From NCBI GenBank assembly GCA_010909725.1, contig JAACMV010000030.1:558001-622000 (forward strand): a DNA stretch of 64,000 bases, written 5' to 3'. Positions 10,631-23,800 of the stretch are shown in pieces; position 1 is the first letter of the stretch, and every line of letters begins with the position of its first letter. Position numbers and translations under genes: made by a program. This DNA comes from Picochlorum sp. 'celeri' (taxonomy: Eukaryota > Chlorophyta > Trebouxiophyceae). Below the pieces are notes generated by a model. The model had not been told where the DNA came from. It searched no databases and saw only the letters and a list, made by a program, of their open reading frames with translations.

Positions 10631-12723
10631 ATGACGACCATTCTGGAGGAGCGTAGCCAAGGTTTGTCTCAACCAGCCGGCCCGACACAGAGGCATGGAA
10701 GCCCAACCAGAGGATCCAACAAACAGCACCGCCGGGTAGGTTCTATACATGAATATATATGCTCGTTAATCGTGATCGCGTTTGAATATGAGCGCTTGAC
10801 GCGTTCTCGGCGTGTCGACCGAAATCGCGTTTTGATTACTGTACGTGCGTGGCTCTGTAGGGACACTTGCTCAAAGATCAGCTCGAGTTGGTGAAGATTA
10901 AGAGTTCAGATGGGTCGTCGAGGTATTCGATCAAGCCGCTGCCTTCAGAGGTGCCATTTGATAAGGGACTGTTTGTCTTTGTGAGGGCAGTGCAGCTGCT
11001 GACGTCAAAGAACAAGGATACCATTGTTGTTGGTTTGGCAGGTCCTTCTGGGTCTGGAAAGACTGCGTTTGCAAAGAAGATTCGGAATCTGGTACCCGGG
11101 TGCACGCTCTTATCGATGGATAATTACAATGATGGGAGCAAAGTGATTGATGGCAACTTTGATGATCCCCGGATTACTGATTACGACACGTTGATGCATA
11201 ATTTGGCGGAATTGAAGGAAGGAAAGTCTACAAAAGTTCCTGTGTATGATTTTAAACAAAGCTGTCGCGTCGGGTATGAGACTGTTGATGTGCCAGAGAG
11301 CCGCGTCGTGATTTTGGAAGGTATTTACGCACTGTCTCACAGAATCAGTCCATTGCTGGATTTGAAAGTTTCTATCACAGGAGGTGTTCACTTTGATTTG
11401 GTGAAGCGTGTGTTGAGGGATATTGATCGATCTGGACAAGCTCCCGAGGAGATCATTCAGCAAGTATCTGATACTGTGTATCCCATGTACAAGGCATTCA
11501 TTGAACCGGATTTGAAGACGGCGCATCTGAGGATATACAACCCTTTCAATCCATTCTCAGGATTCATGAGTCCTACGTATATTTTGAAGTCGAGAAAGCA
11601 GTTGGATATCGAATCTCTGAGAGAGTCTCTTGGGCTTGAAGAATCAAAGAAGCAGGAGACAGAGACCTATGATATCTACTTGGTCCCTCCAGGTGAGGAT
11701 GCCGAGACGTGTCAAAGTTGGTTGAGAATGAGAAATAGAGATGGTCGTTATAATTTGATGTTTGAGGAGTGGGTTGTTGAGGACAAGTTTATCATTTCCC
11801 CTCGAGTCACATTTGAGGTGCCAGTGAGGATTCTAGGAGGGTTGATGGCATTGGGATATGAAATTGGAACGATTATGCAGAGGACGTCAGAGTCATATTT
11901 TACAAATGATGGGAAAATTATGGTCAAGGTTGACCATATTCTTGGCGTGGATCGGCATTTTGTGCAGATTCAAGGAAAGGATAGAAACAAGGTTGCAGAA
12001 ATGGGCACTGCTTTGGGTCTTGATGGGACGTACTATCCTCACTCGTATATTGAGATTATACAACTGGAAAATCTAACCCAAGAATTTCTGACAGTGTCTG
12101 AGGATTTGAAGAGACGTTTCGCTGTGAATGGTGAGCCCCTGACCGATGAGCTTGTTGGATCTCTGTCAAAAGGATCATCTCCTTTGATTAGTGGTTCGTC
12201 ATTTTTGGGGGGCTCGTATACGAAGACGACAGGATTTCATGTATCGAGCCCTCCTATGAATCTCGTATCGTCTTCTGCACCTATTCGTGCAACAAAGCCC
12301 ATTTCTGCTGCAAGTCATGGATCGTCTCGACAAGGGTTGTTGACTCAGAAAATGACGGGTGTGTCCGGGATTAGTCTGGACAGTGGTGGAGGTGGAAACC
12401 ACAGCACACCCGATAAAAATATACATATAGAAAATGGTGTACATCATCGCAGATCTCCGTCTACTCAAGGTAGTGGAGGAAGCAGTGCTGGCACAACACG
12501 GCCAAACTCACCTCACAGTGTTGATGTTCAGTTGAAAAAGTTGCTTCAGAGTCAAGCAGTGTTGACGTCCCAAATAGAGGATCTGACCATGCAACTTCGC
12601 ATGGTACAAGGAACTGATATTACGAAAGATGATGGCGATGCACGTCGATTGAGCGCAACAACTGCTGCAGCTGTGGGCGTGACCTGTGGTTTGTTATTGT
12701 CACTCTTCTTCCTCAGGAAATAA
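10631..12723 (+). CDS. Uridine kinase-CYTH fusion protein, TTM1/TTM2-like, tail-anchored
   Basis: Exon 1 (10631-10735) and exon 2 (10861-12723; intron GTAGGT...CTGTAG) encode 655 residues, nearly the length of Arabidopsis TTM1/2. Order: a disordered N-terminus; a uridine-kinase-like P-loop domain with Walker A GPSGSGKT near residues 96-103 and the block LLSMDNYNDG; a CYTH/triphosphate tunnel domain around 280-440, with the charged strand motif KIMVKVDHI; a Ser/Gly-rich linker; a short coiled coil near 585-605; and one C-terminal transmembrane helix (VGVTCGLLLSLFFLRK). In Arabidopsis these proteins hydrolyse pyrophosphate and sit on the mitochondrial outer membrane, with roles in senescence and immunity. 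The same architecture suggests outer-membrane tail anchoring here (inference). The first exon carries the only ATG in frame; the second exon has no early ATG of its own. Confidence 0.92.
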
Positions 12724-12777
12724 AATTGTCGTAGAAAATCTAGCATTTTTTTCAATATTGATATAATGTCGATGTTA

Positions 12778-14597
12778 TTATTCTGTAACCATATCTCCCT
12801 CAAATCTGACAAATACTGGTGAGGGTTTGCTGATTGCATGCCCCTTGGCAAGGTGCCCATTTCCCCATGTGGCATCACTCCAATGCAATGCATCCCATGC
12901 CTCATCCCCGATACCCAACTGCTCATAGATTCTCTTGCTAAGTGAAGGTGTAACTGGCAATAAAAGGACGGAAACAATTCTAACAGCTTCAAGCACGGCA
13001 ACGAGGGCAGCTTTGGCATGCTCCTTCTCCTCATCAGTGCCCTTTTTCAGTGCTGTCCAAGGTGCAACCTCTTCCATATACTGATTTCCTTTTCCGCTGA
13101 TAACAAGCGCTGCCGTGCACGCATCATGAAATTTCATATCCTGGAAGTTGCGTTCTACAATGGGAACCTGATCGATCACAGTCTGTCGCAGAACGTGATC
13201 CTGTGGGATATCTGCTGGCGACAGTGGTAACGCTGCATCACAATTCTTTTTCAACAAATTCAAAGTCCTATTCAGCAGATTCCCGACGTCATTCGCAAGA
13301 TTCGCATTCACTATATTTCTAAACCGTTCCTCTGAAAAATCACCGTCACCTCCAAACGCCACTTCTCTCATAAAATAGTATCTGACAGCATCCGCTCCAT
13401 ACGTGTCCACAAGGGCAACAGGATCCAAAACATTGCCAAGGCTCTTTCCCATTTTTAAACCATCCTTGGTCAAAAACCCATGACCAAACACTTTATCTGG
13501 TAGTTTCATACCCGCTGACAAGAGCATACCAGGCCAATAAACCGCATGGAATCGCAAAATATCTTTTCCAATAATGTGAACAGATGCTGGCCAGCCTCGC
13601 GCTTCCAAGTCCTCAGTACTTGCCTTTTCAGCATCCTCCAGATCTGCGTCATCGTATAATGCTGACAGATATCCATTAAGAGCATCAAACCATACATAGA
13701 TTGTTTGAGAGGGGTCTTTGGAAATAGGAATGCCCCATGGCACAGATGCCCTTGAGATTGAAAAGTCCCTCAACCCATCCTTCACCCATCCCAGCACTTC
13801 ATTCCTCCGTGACGATGGGGAGACGAACTCGGGATTGTTCTCCAACAATGCCTCAATTTCTTTCTGATATTTCGACAGTTTGAAAAAATAGTTTTCCTCT
13901 TCTCGTTCCTCACACGGCTTTTGGTGCACTGGACAGTTGTGCTCTGCATCCATGTCAGACTCATCCTTGTACTCTTCACACCCAACACAGTACCAACCCT
14001 TGTAGTTCGCTTTATAAATATCCCCATTATCCCAGACCCTGTTTAATATGGTCTGAACTAGCTTCTCATGCTTCGGCGCAGTCGTGCGAATAAACGAATC
14101 GTATGAAATATCCAGTTTCTCCCACAAGGACTGATACTGAGCAGCCAACTGGTCACAATGCTGAATCGGTTCCAACCCCTGACTACTTGCTGCCAGTGCA
14201 ATCTTCTCCCCATGCTCATCAGTTCCAGTGACAAACTTGACATCGGATCCATGGAGGCGGTAAAATCGAGCCAAAACATCCGCTGCAATAGTGGGATATG
14301 CGCTCCCCATGTGTGGTGCTGCAAAGTTGATCGTCACAAACGTCGTTAAAAATAGCACATTGTCCTCCTATGTGGTCAAATTGTGTTATAAAGTGTCAAT
14401 TATTGATAGAACGCACCTGCATTGACGTAATACAGAGGAGTGGTCACTGTAAAGTGGGCTGGAATTTCCTTTGGCTCTGCACGAGCCTTGCCCTGTGCCA
14501 TGGCATGCCGTGCAGACCTTCTAATAGACTGATTGTGTCGAATGAAGTGGCACATTTGCCCTAAACATGGTCGTTTGATCTCACAAAACGCCCTCAT
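12778..14597 (-). CDS. Methionyl-tRNA synthetase, organellar (OVA1-type)
   Basis: Exons 14417-14597 and 12778-14318 (intron 14319-14416, GTGCGT...TTTGCAG) encode 573 residues. The junction restores the conserved TTPLYYVNAAPHMGSAY, in which PHMG is the HIGH-like ATP signature. The connective region carries Cys residues CVGC...NCPVHQKPC that could bind zinc. The second signature is KMGKSLGN (residues about 349-356) instead of KMSKS; this variant is known from plant organellar MetRS. The anticodon-binding helices follow, and no tRBD/EMAP extension is present, which fits a bacterial-type organellar enzyme. The first 45 residues are basic with few acids (RPCLGQMCHFIRHNQSIRRSARHAM), consistent with import into mitochondria or plastids or both. 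The gene converges on the TTM-like gene; the stops are 54 nt apart. Confidence 0.95.
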
Positions 14598-14838
14598 CGT
14601 TGTCTCCAGGCAACAGGACTGTGGCAGCTCAAGTTTTCAGTCCAGGCACGGGAATACTGTTGAATGAATGTCCACCAATGCTTTGAGATGAAAAATAAAT
14701 AAAAAAATTGCCACTGGCGCGATCAGTGTGAGGCAATGTGCTCAGACATGATATGGGTGGAGGGATCCAGCCACATCATGATATGGTATGTGTGTTACAA
14801 AAGTTGTACGTCAAATAAAATGCATTATGCACAGTCAA

Positions 14839-17800
14839 TTAGTTTATTTCTTCTATTTTGGTCTTTGGAGAGATGTACGGGCGGCTGAGTACTGTCAAAT
14901 CCTTCACAACAGGAGTGACAAACTTTTGGCCACCTTCATCAAGAGAACGGCCTGCCTGGACTGCTTGCTGGACTTTTGTTAAACGGAGCACTGTCCTGTC
15001 AAAGAGAGATCTGTTCTCGCATCGAAGAGCTTTCCTCATTTGTACTGGCCACACTCCGAAAATCTTTAAATCGTATTTTCTGACGTGGATGATGCCAATC
15101 TTCCTGCTCTCAGGATCACCCTGAATGTTTTGAATTTCTGATGAAGGAATCACCCATTTTGTCTTGTACACAGAGTGATCAACGTGATGCCTTGCTTTTA
15201 GATATGCAACGTGGTTGCTAGTGATCAAGATGACTCGAGTTGGGCGGACATTCATCACTTCCTTCACCTGTTCTCCTACCATTTCTGGGAAGAAGTCAAG
15301 GAGGACTCTCTGCCAAGCTGCTTTTAGAGCCACTGCTGGGGATTCTTCTCCTTCGAGATACTCCACTCCTTCCATTGTTTCTTCAAGGAACGCGCCAGGA
15401 GCTCTGACCCTCTGTAGTGTTTTTCCTACAATACCCTCTCTGCCAAGACTTGTCATGGCAATGGCCCCTGTAAAATCTGAAGTTGCTTCAAATATACCGA
15501 CGAGGGGTCTCACAGGAACCCCAACTGTTCCTTTGACGAATCCGATGACAAGGCCAGGTAAATTTCCTGAATGCCACCCGGCGATTGGATCGTATAAGAA
15601 TCCCTGTGCAGCTGATGAAAAGCCAAAGACCACCTCTTGAGGAATCTTTGCCAAAGCCTCAATGGCATTGGAAGGTCTTTTGACCAGTCTCCTCACTGTA
15701 TCATCGTCACCATGAATACGAGATGGGGGTATAACTGCCATTCCAGCAGCAATCATTCGTGAAAATCCGGACAGGAGCATTGATACAGTCATCAAAGGGA
15801 CATACGCTAGTTGCTGCAGCACGCCAATTGGTCCAGCTCGTCCCATTGAAACTTCATGGAGCAACACCACGGTAGATCCGCTTGCCCATAGGACAGCTAG
15901 TGGTACAGATGCAACTGCAGGTCCTGCTCCGCCAAGAACTTTGTGCGCTTCTTTCAAGATTTCTCGTGTGTAGTGGCGAGAAAGATTGTTCACAAGTGCT
16001 TTCTGAGACAAAAATCCGTTGGACGTACGCTTTCCTTTGAAGGATGGGTCATTGCCAACCATCCACTTGCCTAAAGAAATTTGGACATTTGATACATTCA
16101 CAAGCTGATATCCAGAAGCATCAAGGGCTTGGCTGACTTCATCAGACGCTTCTGAGGCACCAAAGCTTTGACCTGCTGAAAGCACACGCGATGACAGAGA
16201 AATTGATACGTTGATCGTGACTTTGCCAATTTCTGCACTTTCAATGAAGAACCATGATGATAAATCTGATTGTCCACGCAGCGCAACCAGATCTTGGCTC
16301 TCTTTCTGTTGCAGCCAATATGTGGCTGGGTCACTGTTGAGAGATACTGTTGATCCATCATCACTAGTTCCTCTGGTGTGGCTAGGTGCTACCTGAGCAT
16401 TAATAGCAAGAGCTTCAACTTCTCTGGGACCAAATTGTGCTGTGAGAAGTCGATATTGCTGATCCTTCCAGGCATCATCTTGCCAGATATCAGATGTTGG
16501 AAGGGAAGAGATGAAAGAAAGAAGAGATTCCATGAACACTTCGTCCGTTTGAAGATGAAGTGGGTCAATATTAAGCTTGAATTTCTTGAAAGACCGGATG
16601 TCAGCGCTTTTCTTCATCGCAGAATTTGAGTTTGACATTCTCCCCACAACCTTTGGACATCCCTCTACAGTACTGAGACTTTTGTCTGCATTTTCCACTG
16701 ATACCTTTGCCCCGAAGCTTTGGACAAGCGAAAATTGAATAAGCGGTCTCTCTTCTGCGGTAGGTCTTAAACCAACATCTGGGGCCAGTACAACAGGCTC
16801 ACCAGCATTGAGCGTCTGATTATCCAATTGTAACCTGTTAATGGATCCAGATATTGTCTGCTCCAGCGCTGTTATGCAACCATCGACTTTCAAACGCTCC
16901 ACAGTGAAATTAAATAATTCGTCTTGTAATCCGCCCACGACGAGCATCCCGGCACCTGCCAAGTCCATTTCAAATTCAGTCCGGCTTCCTGGCTCAACTT
17001 TTTTCTGCCACTGTAGTCTCAGAAAGACTTGAAGATCTGGGACAGAATGATCATTCATAGTATTGATCCGTTTCAAGCTTTTCTTCGCTGACGAGTAGAC
17101 GGGGACCCAGATATAAGTAGGGCGATCACCCTTTAGATTGCTGGCATGAACCACACCTTGCCCAAGGCTTATTGCCCGGCGTCTGATACCTGTCCGCTGA
17201 TCAGCCAAGCACACCGTAATCTCCGCGTTACTTGGATCTACTCCCCTAAATATGTGTCTCTGATTCGCAGGCCATCGAGGATTCAATGTATGGCTTGCCA
17301 TAGTGGTGGAGTAACTGGGGTATCCTGGAAGCTTAATTGTCACAACAGGGTTGGGAAGCTCGTTGTCTGAAAGTGCCACGACAACACCACTGCGAGGGTT
17401 AAGCCCCCTGGCTTCAAGAACTGTCACCACTAAGTGTCGTTGTTTATGGTCCTGAGAATGGCGGTTCAAGACGTCGATTGACTTCTCACTGGGGTGGAAA
17501 ACTATTGTGCTGAAGTTATCTTCACCCCTCACCCTGAACATCTCAAGGCCAATGGTTGGCATGACCAACCTATTCTTGCCTTGGCTGTCTTCTTCCCCAT
17601 CAATTTCAGCAAATGTTTCTGGGTTTGGCTTACTCCATGCCAGTGACTCTATTGATTGGACAGGCTGCAGAGCTGCCAAAATCTCCCGTCTCTGTGCCAG
17701 AACGTTTTCAAGTGCCAGGAGTTTAATGCTCATCAAACCTCTGGTCGTCACATCCCAGTGGAATCTAAGCTGTATTTTTCCTTGTATATCGTCATTGGCT

Positions 17801-20800
17801 GTTCTTCTCATAAGCGGGTACCAGAGAGGAGTCATTGCAGGCACATCCAATGTTTCTGAGAGTGGAATCTCTGCCCTGCCGAGGAATCGACATGTCTTGA
17901 TAACCTCTGCAAACAACAACATGGCTTGCATCATAGTACACTGCAGTCAGGAAATTCATACTAGCAAATCAAAACAAACGCACCTGAGGGATTCAATGAC
18001 AGGGCCTTCATCTGTTTCGTTGACCGTGTTCCACCAAGATCCCATATCTCAACCACCAGTTCACTTGCGACACAGACATCTTTAAAAATAACTTGTTCGT
18101 CCCATATTGGATCGACAGATTGCCAAACAACTGAGGTCTGTTTCGCGCGCATATCGCCATCTGGTGGAGGTATTGCATCCCTGACTCTCACCCTGGAAAA
18201 AGCATGTGTGTTTCTTTGGGAGCCCATGAGGTTTTGCGCCTGCACGACGGTAATATTCAAATCTCCCCCAACCAAAAGGTTTGCATCTCCAACTATGAGC
18301 GACTTCAGTAGTTCCTGTCGCTGATTGATATTGATTTTAGTCGAGCTTGCTTGGAAGGTTGCCTGTCTTCGAGACATTCCTTGTACAGAGCTAGCGTGGC
18401 CGACATGTCCCCAATCGCGACTCTCTTTTCTTGCACTTGTTGAAAATGGTGACGTGTCCATTCGTTCAATCTCGTAATGCTCTGAACTCAATTCTGAATT
18501 TTGCATTGAGTGCACTGTACCAAAAGACTTTGATGTGGGCATTGTTCCTTCTTCAAACCTGACAACTCCACTGATTTGTTGCTGAGGAGTGATGTTTTTT
18601 GATGAGGATGGAAGGTGAGAATCTGTGTCATTCTCGCTGATTTCTATGTCACTTTCTGCACGACTAGCTCCAGACTGCCCCAGTATTTGTCTTGAAGCTT
18701 GCTTCACGAGCATGCGGGTGGACTCTGGCACAGGTAACTTCCTCGAAGATTTGGAAACGACGTTCTGATTTGGCTCCTCTGCTCTTTTCACTGCCTGTGG
18801 AAAACGGCCGTACAAATCAAGCGCTGCAAAATAGTGACTTGTCTGCATTCCACTCAATCTTGCAAATTGCAGATTGACATCTCTCAGATGATTTTCCACT
18901 TGTTTAAGCCGGAATGCAAGGTCAAGGACAACATGCTTATGCTCAGAAGATGAAACGTTTTTCTCATCGCTAAATTGAAGCACCCTGGTTGGGCCATCTG
19001 CGTAGACGGTAACGTAGACTCTCTTTGAGAATTCAACTGCAAGAAGCGAAACAAGTTTCTTTTTCAAATCTTCCGGGAAATCAGTCGATAGTGACCGATA
19101 TAACTTCTTTGTTTGATCGTCCTTTTTGTCACCTTCTTGAGTTGGGAGAAGTAACGTTGCGGCCTCCCCCAGGTGATCCAAGGCATAATCTGCAACCCGA
19201 CTCTCCTGGCGGCCACTGACTTTTGCCTGCACTCGGAGTTTGGTCAGCATGGTCGGCTCATCCCAGGCATATGGCATTATCTCACAAGGTTTCAAGCTGT
19301 CTACATACTGATTGCCATGTGGTCTGAATACCAATGGCACCTGAACAAAAAACAGTTGAACGTCCTTGCACAGGTTCTCAATCCGGTATGGAGGGACCCC
19401 AGATGGACTCTTTAACGTCACCTGGACTGAACCGGAAGATCCAACTGTAACGTTGACAGGTATATTAATATACCTTCGTACACCAAACTTGTGCCTGACC
19501 CTAAGCCCAAAGTACCATTCAGTATCAGGTATTGGGAATCCTCCAGACCAGTGCCAGCCTTCAGGATCTTCATCTTCCAGCCGAGGCCTCACTGCTAACT
19601 CTTTGGGAAGTTCCGTGTCATCCCAATAGACTGCGGTTCGACTGCCATGTGGCAGTGTCCTAGCAAATCTTCTGTGGCCCTCATAGGGCTCATCACTGTC
19701 TAACAGATCAGGAGTTCCGACTTGTTTGACATCAAGTTGGATACCAGTTTGGTTTTCAATAATATATTTTGGCTTCACATTGACCAATTTTGTGTTTCTG
19801 AAAACAGAATTTCGTGGAGCGGCTGAAACTTCAATAGAAAACTCGAATGATCTGAATTGTATTGCTCTCCTCCCTTTCCTTTCCATATTGACCTCCGTCG
19901 CAGCTACTGAAATCTCCTCACTATTTCCTAAATGCTTTGCATAAGATTCGCCGTCCATCTGCATGGCGCCAATGGCGTTTTGTGTATCATTTGCATCTTC
20001 CAAGCTCACTTCGCTTAAGTTTGAACCATCTTCGATCGGTGAAATCTCGGTGGACTCGTCAATATGTTCAGGGCCTTCTGATGCTGCAGTACTAGGGTTA
20101 TTAACACCAATACTTCCACGATGGTGTACGGGGCCCTTGAGCTCAATAGTCCCTTTATTTCCGACTGTCTTGATACCAATCGGCTGCGAATACTTTCTGT
20201 TCCCAATATGAGCAAGACCGAAAGACAACTCTTCCTGCTTGTTCATCAAAACAACTTTATGTGTAGCATTATCAAAATCGTTCAAATGATTGGACGAATC
20301 TTCATTTTCCTGTGAATGAGCTCCCAATGCATCTGTCAAAGACGTTCCTGGTGCAAAAACCTCTACAAACTCCCATGGTAAAGAGATTCCCAAAGGATTT
20401 GGCGCAGAAGACTGGTGGTCCTTAAAGAAAAGATCTACACCAGTCCTATTGTTCAGCCAATAAGGAACATAAAAGGTGATGCGAGAGACACTGCCACCAT
20501 CCTTCTCATGGAGCTGGTTATGAACAAAGACATTCAAGATTGGAGGAGCCAAGACGGTATCACTTTCGATATCTTCTTGCTCTTGATCCATACTGCTGTC
20601 ATCTGAGCTTGCATTGACATTTAAAGGTGGCGGTCGTAAAGACGTGTAGCCAGGTCTTTCTTGACTTTGATTGGACGAAATGTTGTAGTCCTGCAGTTCA
20701 ATCTCCTCTTCTACTGAATTAGGTGCCGCTGTGGGCGACTTGTCTTTGATATCATCCTCGGGTTGCTTGCGGAGGAATAGCTTCTTCCAGGCAAATCTCT

Positions 20801-23800
20801 TCTTCCTTACTCCCCCATTGGTGTCAGGTTTCAGATCATGATACGGGGCAGCTGAAGGTGGAGGCCTGGGTCGCTGAGGAATTGGCCTAGCTGATGTTGC
20901 CTTTGCCCTTCTAGCTGTTTGAGGGGGTGCTTGGCTTGTAGGATTCGTCCTTTTATGGCTTCTCTTTCTCGTGTAAGACTTGAACTTTGCTACAGAGAGG
21001 CGAATGCCCTTGGAACTCACAGCTTTCTTTGCATCCCTTCTGAACTGGGCATGCAACGATCGTAAATGTGAGCAGCCTTCCTTAAGTCTTTCCAAATAAC
21101 GCTCGATTCCAAAAGCCTCTAAGGGAATCTCGAGTCCTACATCAAGCATCCTAAGAGGAAGAGTCTTTGCCATCTTAATACTCCTGTCTTTTGCTTCTGC
21201 TCTACCTGCGTGACAAAGGCTCCACTTGACAGTTCTCATGTTCACGTCTTCCATGGAGGTATGGACCAAAATATCCCGCCGAACATTTGCATACACAGAC
21301 GCCTCTCCACCAGCAGGGATTTTGAATGCAAAATACTGGCCCTTGTCGCCAGCAGAGGGAACCTGAACCGCCATACTCGCCCGCGGGCTCAAAATTTCAA
21401 ACAATGAATCTTCATTTTGACCATCCTGCGATTTCTGTTTATCTCCTGGATTTCCGATCTGCCAGAGTAGCACGTTCATGTCATATGGCATGGCATTATA
21501 AAATACCATTGTCGGCTGAATGGAGATTGTCACCTCTAGAGGAACTGACGCTCTCTGCAATTTTCCTGGCCCAATCACTTCCATATGCTTGAAGGTCTGG
21601 AACTCAGACAAGACCCGTGATGGAACGACTTCCATTGTGACATGCAATGGCTCTTCATCAATTCCTGGAACATCTGGTGGATTGCAAACAATATATCCTT
21701 GTTGGTTGACCAAGTCTTGAACATCGATGCTTAATCGAATGACATCCCTGGTCGCTTCCTGGTAGCCATTCGGTTTGAGGAAGAGAAGTCCACCAAGTGA
21801 GGCAATCAAAGGGAGATAGGTGCCCTCCCCAGGTCTCAAAGGCCCAATATTTATGTCACTAGTTGAGCTATCATCGCCTTTCTTTCCCTTAATTATTCCA
21901 GGTGGCACCAGAGAGGTGGTCGGCACATGCAGGCGGAATGTTATGGGCGTTTCAATTGAGTTTTCTACCCAGATCCCAGAGTGAATGGTGATTATCTTTG
22001 TCCTGCCCACAAGAATCACATCAACAAGTACAGGTACCGTCGTATTATCTGCTGGCGAGATCATTGAATATTTATACTTTCCCACCACGTTAATTGGTAC
22101 ATCATGAATGGGCATCCAATTTCCCTCGAAGTGCAAGTTAATAACTGCACCCACTCGTTCAGTTCCAGTTGCAGCTGAATTGAAATTCAGAAGGGTTAAC
22201 TTCTTGCTGGATGGCAAGACCTTCAATGTATCGCTGGCTTCCGGATCAAGCCCAATGACTGGACTTTTCTTTCCAGATTTTGATGAATCCTCACTCCAGT
22301 AGAATAACTTGAGGCCTGACTGATTTTGAATCAAATATTTCTGAGGCGCACTAGATGAAATTCCCTTTGCAGATACAATTTTGACGTTGCTCTGGTAATC
22401 CTCTTCGGTCAAATTATCCTGATAGCTCTGGAACTCTATATCTGGTGTAGTAAATGCATGCATAAAAGCTAGAGCATCTCCAATAGACATCAGTGATGCA
22501 GGGTTGAAGGTCATTTCCATAATCCGCTCAGATGACAAATAGCAGTGCCTGCAACAAGACGCAAAGGGTTAGAAACTGGCCAGGAGTGAAATTTGGGAAT
22601 GAAAAAGCAACGTACAATTTTCGATCCGAAGCATACCCCGAGCCATTGGAGTCAATGTACTCAGCCCTAACGGGCCATGGGCTCAAAAGTGGCTCCCACT
22701 TGGAGGTACCACTATTTAGGAAGGAAGAATATAGCACCATGGATACATGGCCTACGGCATTTGGTCGACGATCGGGCAATAGAGAAGCAGTATCAAGGGA
22801 TACCTCACCATCAGACATGCACACATGTAAAACATCAGGAGCACCAAATGTTTCTGCTTTGTCATTGCAAAGGACAATAGCAACCCTTTCAAAGAACGCT
22901 GATATTTTCATTCCACTTGGTCTGAATATCGTGTCAATATATGCATCAGTATTAGGCTTGTCAACTGGATCCACCTGCTGGCTTTGACAAATGGTATTGA
23001 AGCTGTCAATTGCCGAATTCCAGAAACTAATGTGACTGAAAGCAAGCCTGCTTGTAAACACACCGATACGGATACTAATACTGTGCACACTCAAAGATTT
23101 GAATCCCACATGTGATAGTGACAGGCTCTTATTTCCTTTACCGAAGTAGTAATCTTCCAATAAATTTTTTGTTCGAGGTGTTGCAACATCCAATGCCAGT
23201 TTTTCGACTAGTTTCCATTGATCACTAACGCTGCTGTCTACATTTCCGTCTGCAAACTCAGATACTTCTTTAGGATTCCTCAGTCTCTCAAAAACTTTTG
23301 TTTTGAGATAATACTCTCTCCAATGCCTTTGAATGACAATGGCTGCCTGATTGAGAACCTTCAGCTCGTGCCTTTCTGCTGCCTCTGGCTGTTGCATTTT
23401 AATGTCCAAAGATGCACTCATTGGTTGAACAACAGTATGGACCCGCGCCTTTGGGTCTCTGATTATCAATGCTACGTCACTAAGGTCTGACTTCATGATA
23501 ATTTCACCATCACCCCCGTAAGCATAACAGAAGCGAAGAAGAGACACATCCATTGACAATCCTCTGTCCTCTACTGATATAGCACCCGCAGCATCTGTAC
23601 TATGAATGAGCATTGTCGCAAGGATCATGTCTGCTACTTTCTCAAACTCATTCCTCTTATCCTCACTAGATGATTTCCAGAGTTCTGAAATAAGCCTCAA
23701 TGCTATGTCGGCATCGATCACAGGAACAAACAGTTCTGTGTCAGTTATTAAAACATTCAGATACATCCAAGGGTAGATATCCTCCTCCTGCTTATCTTTC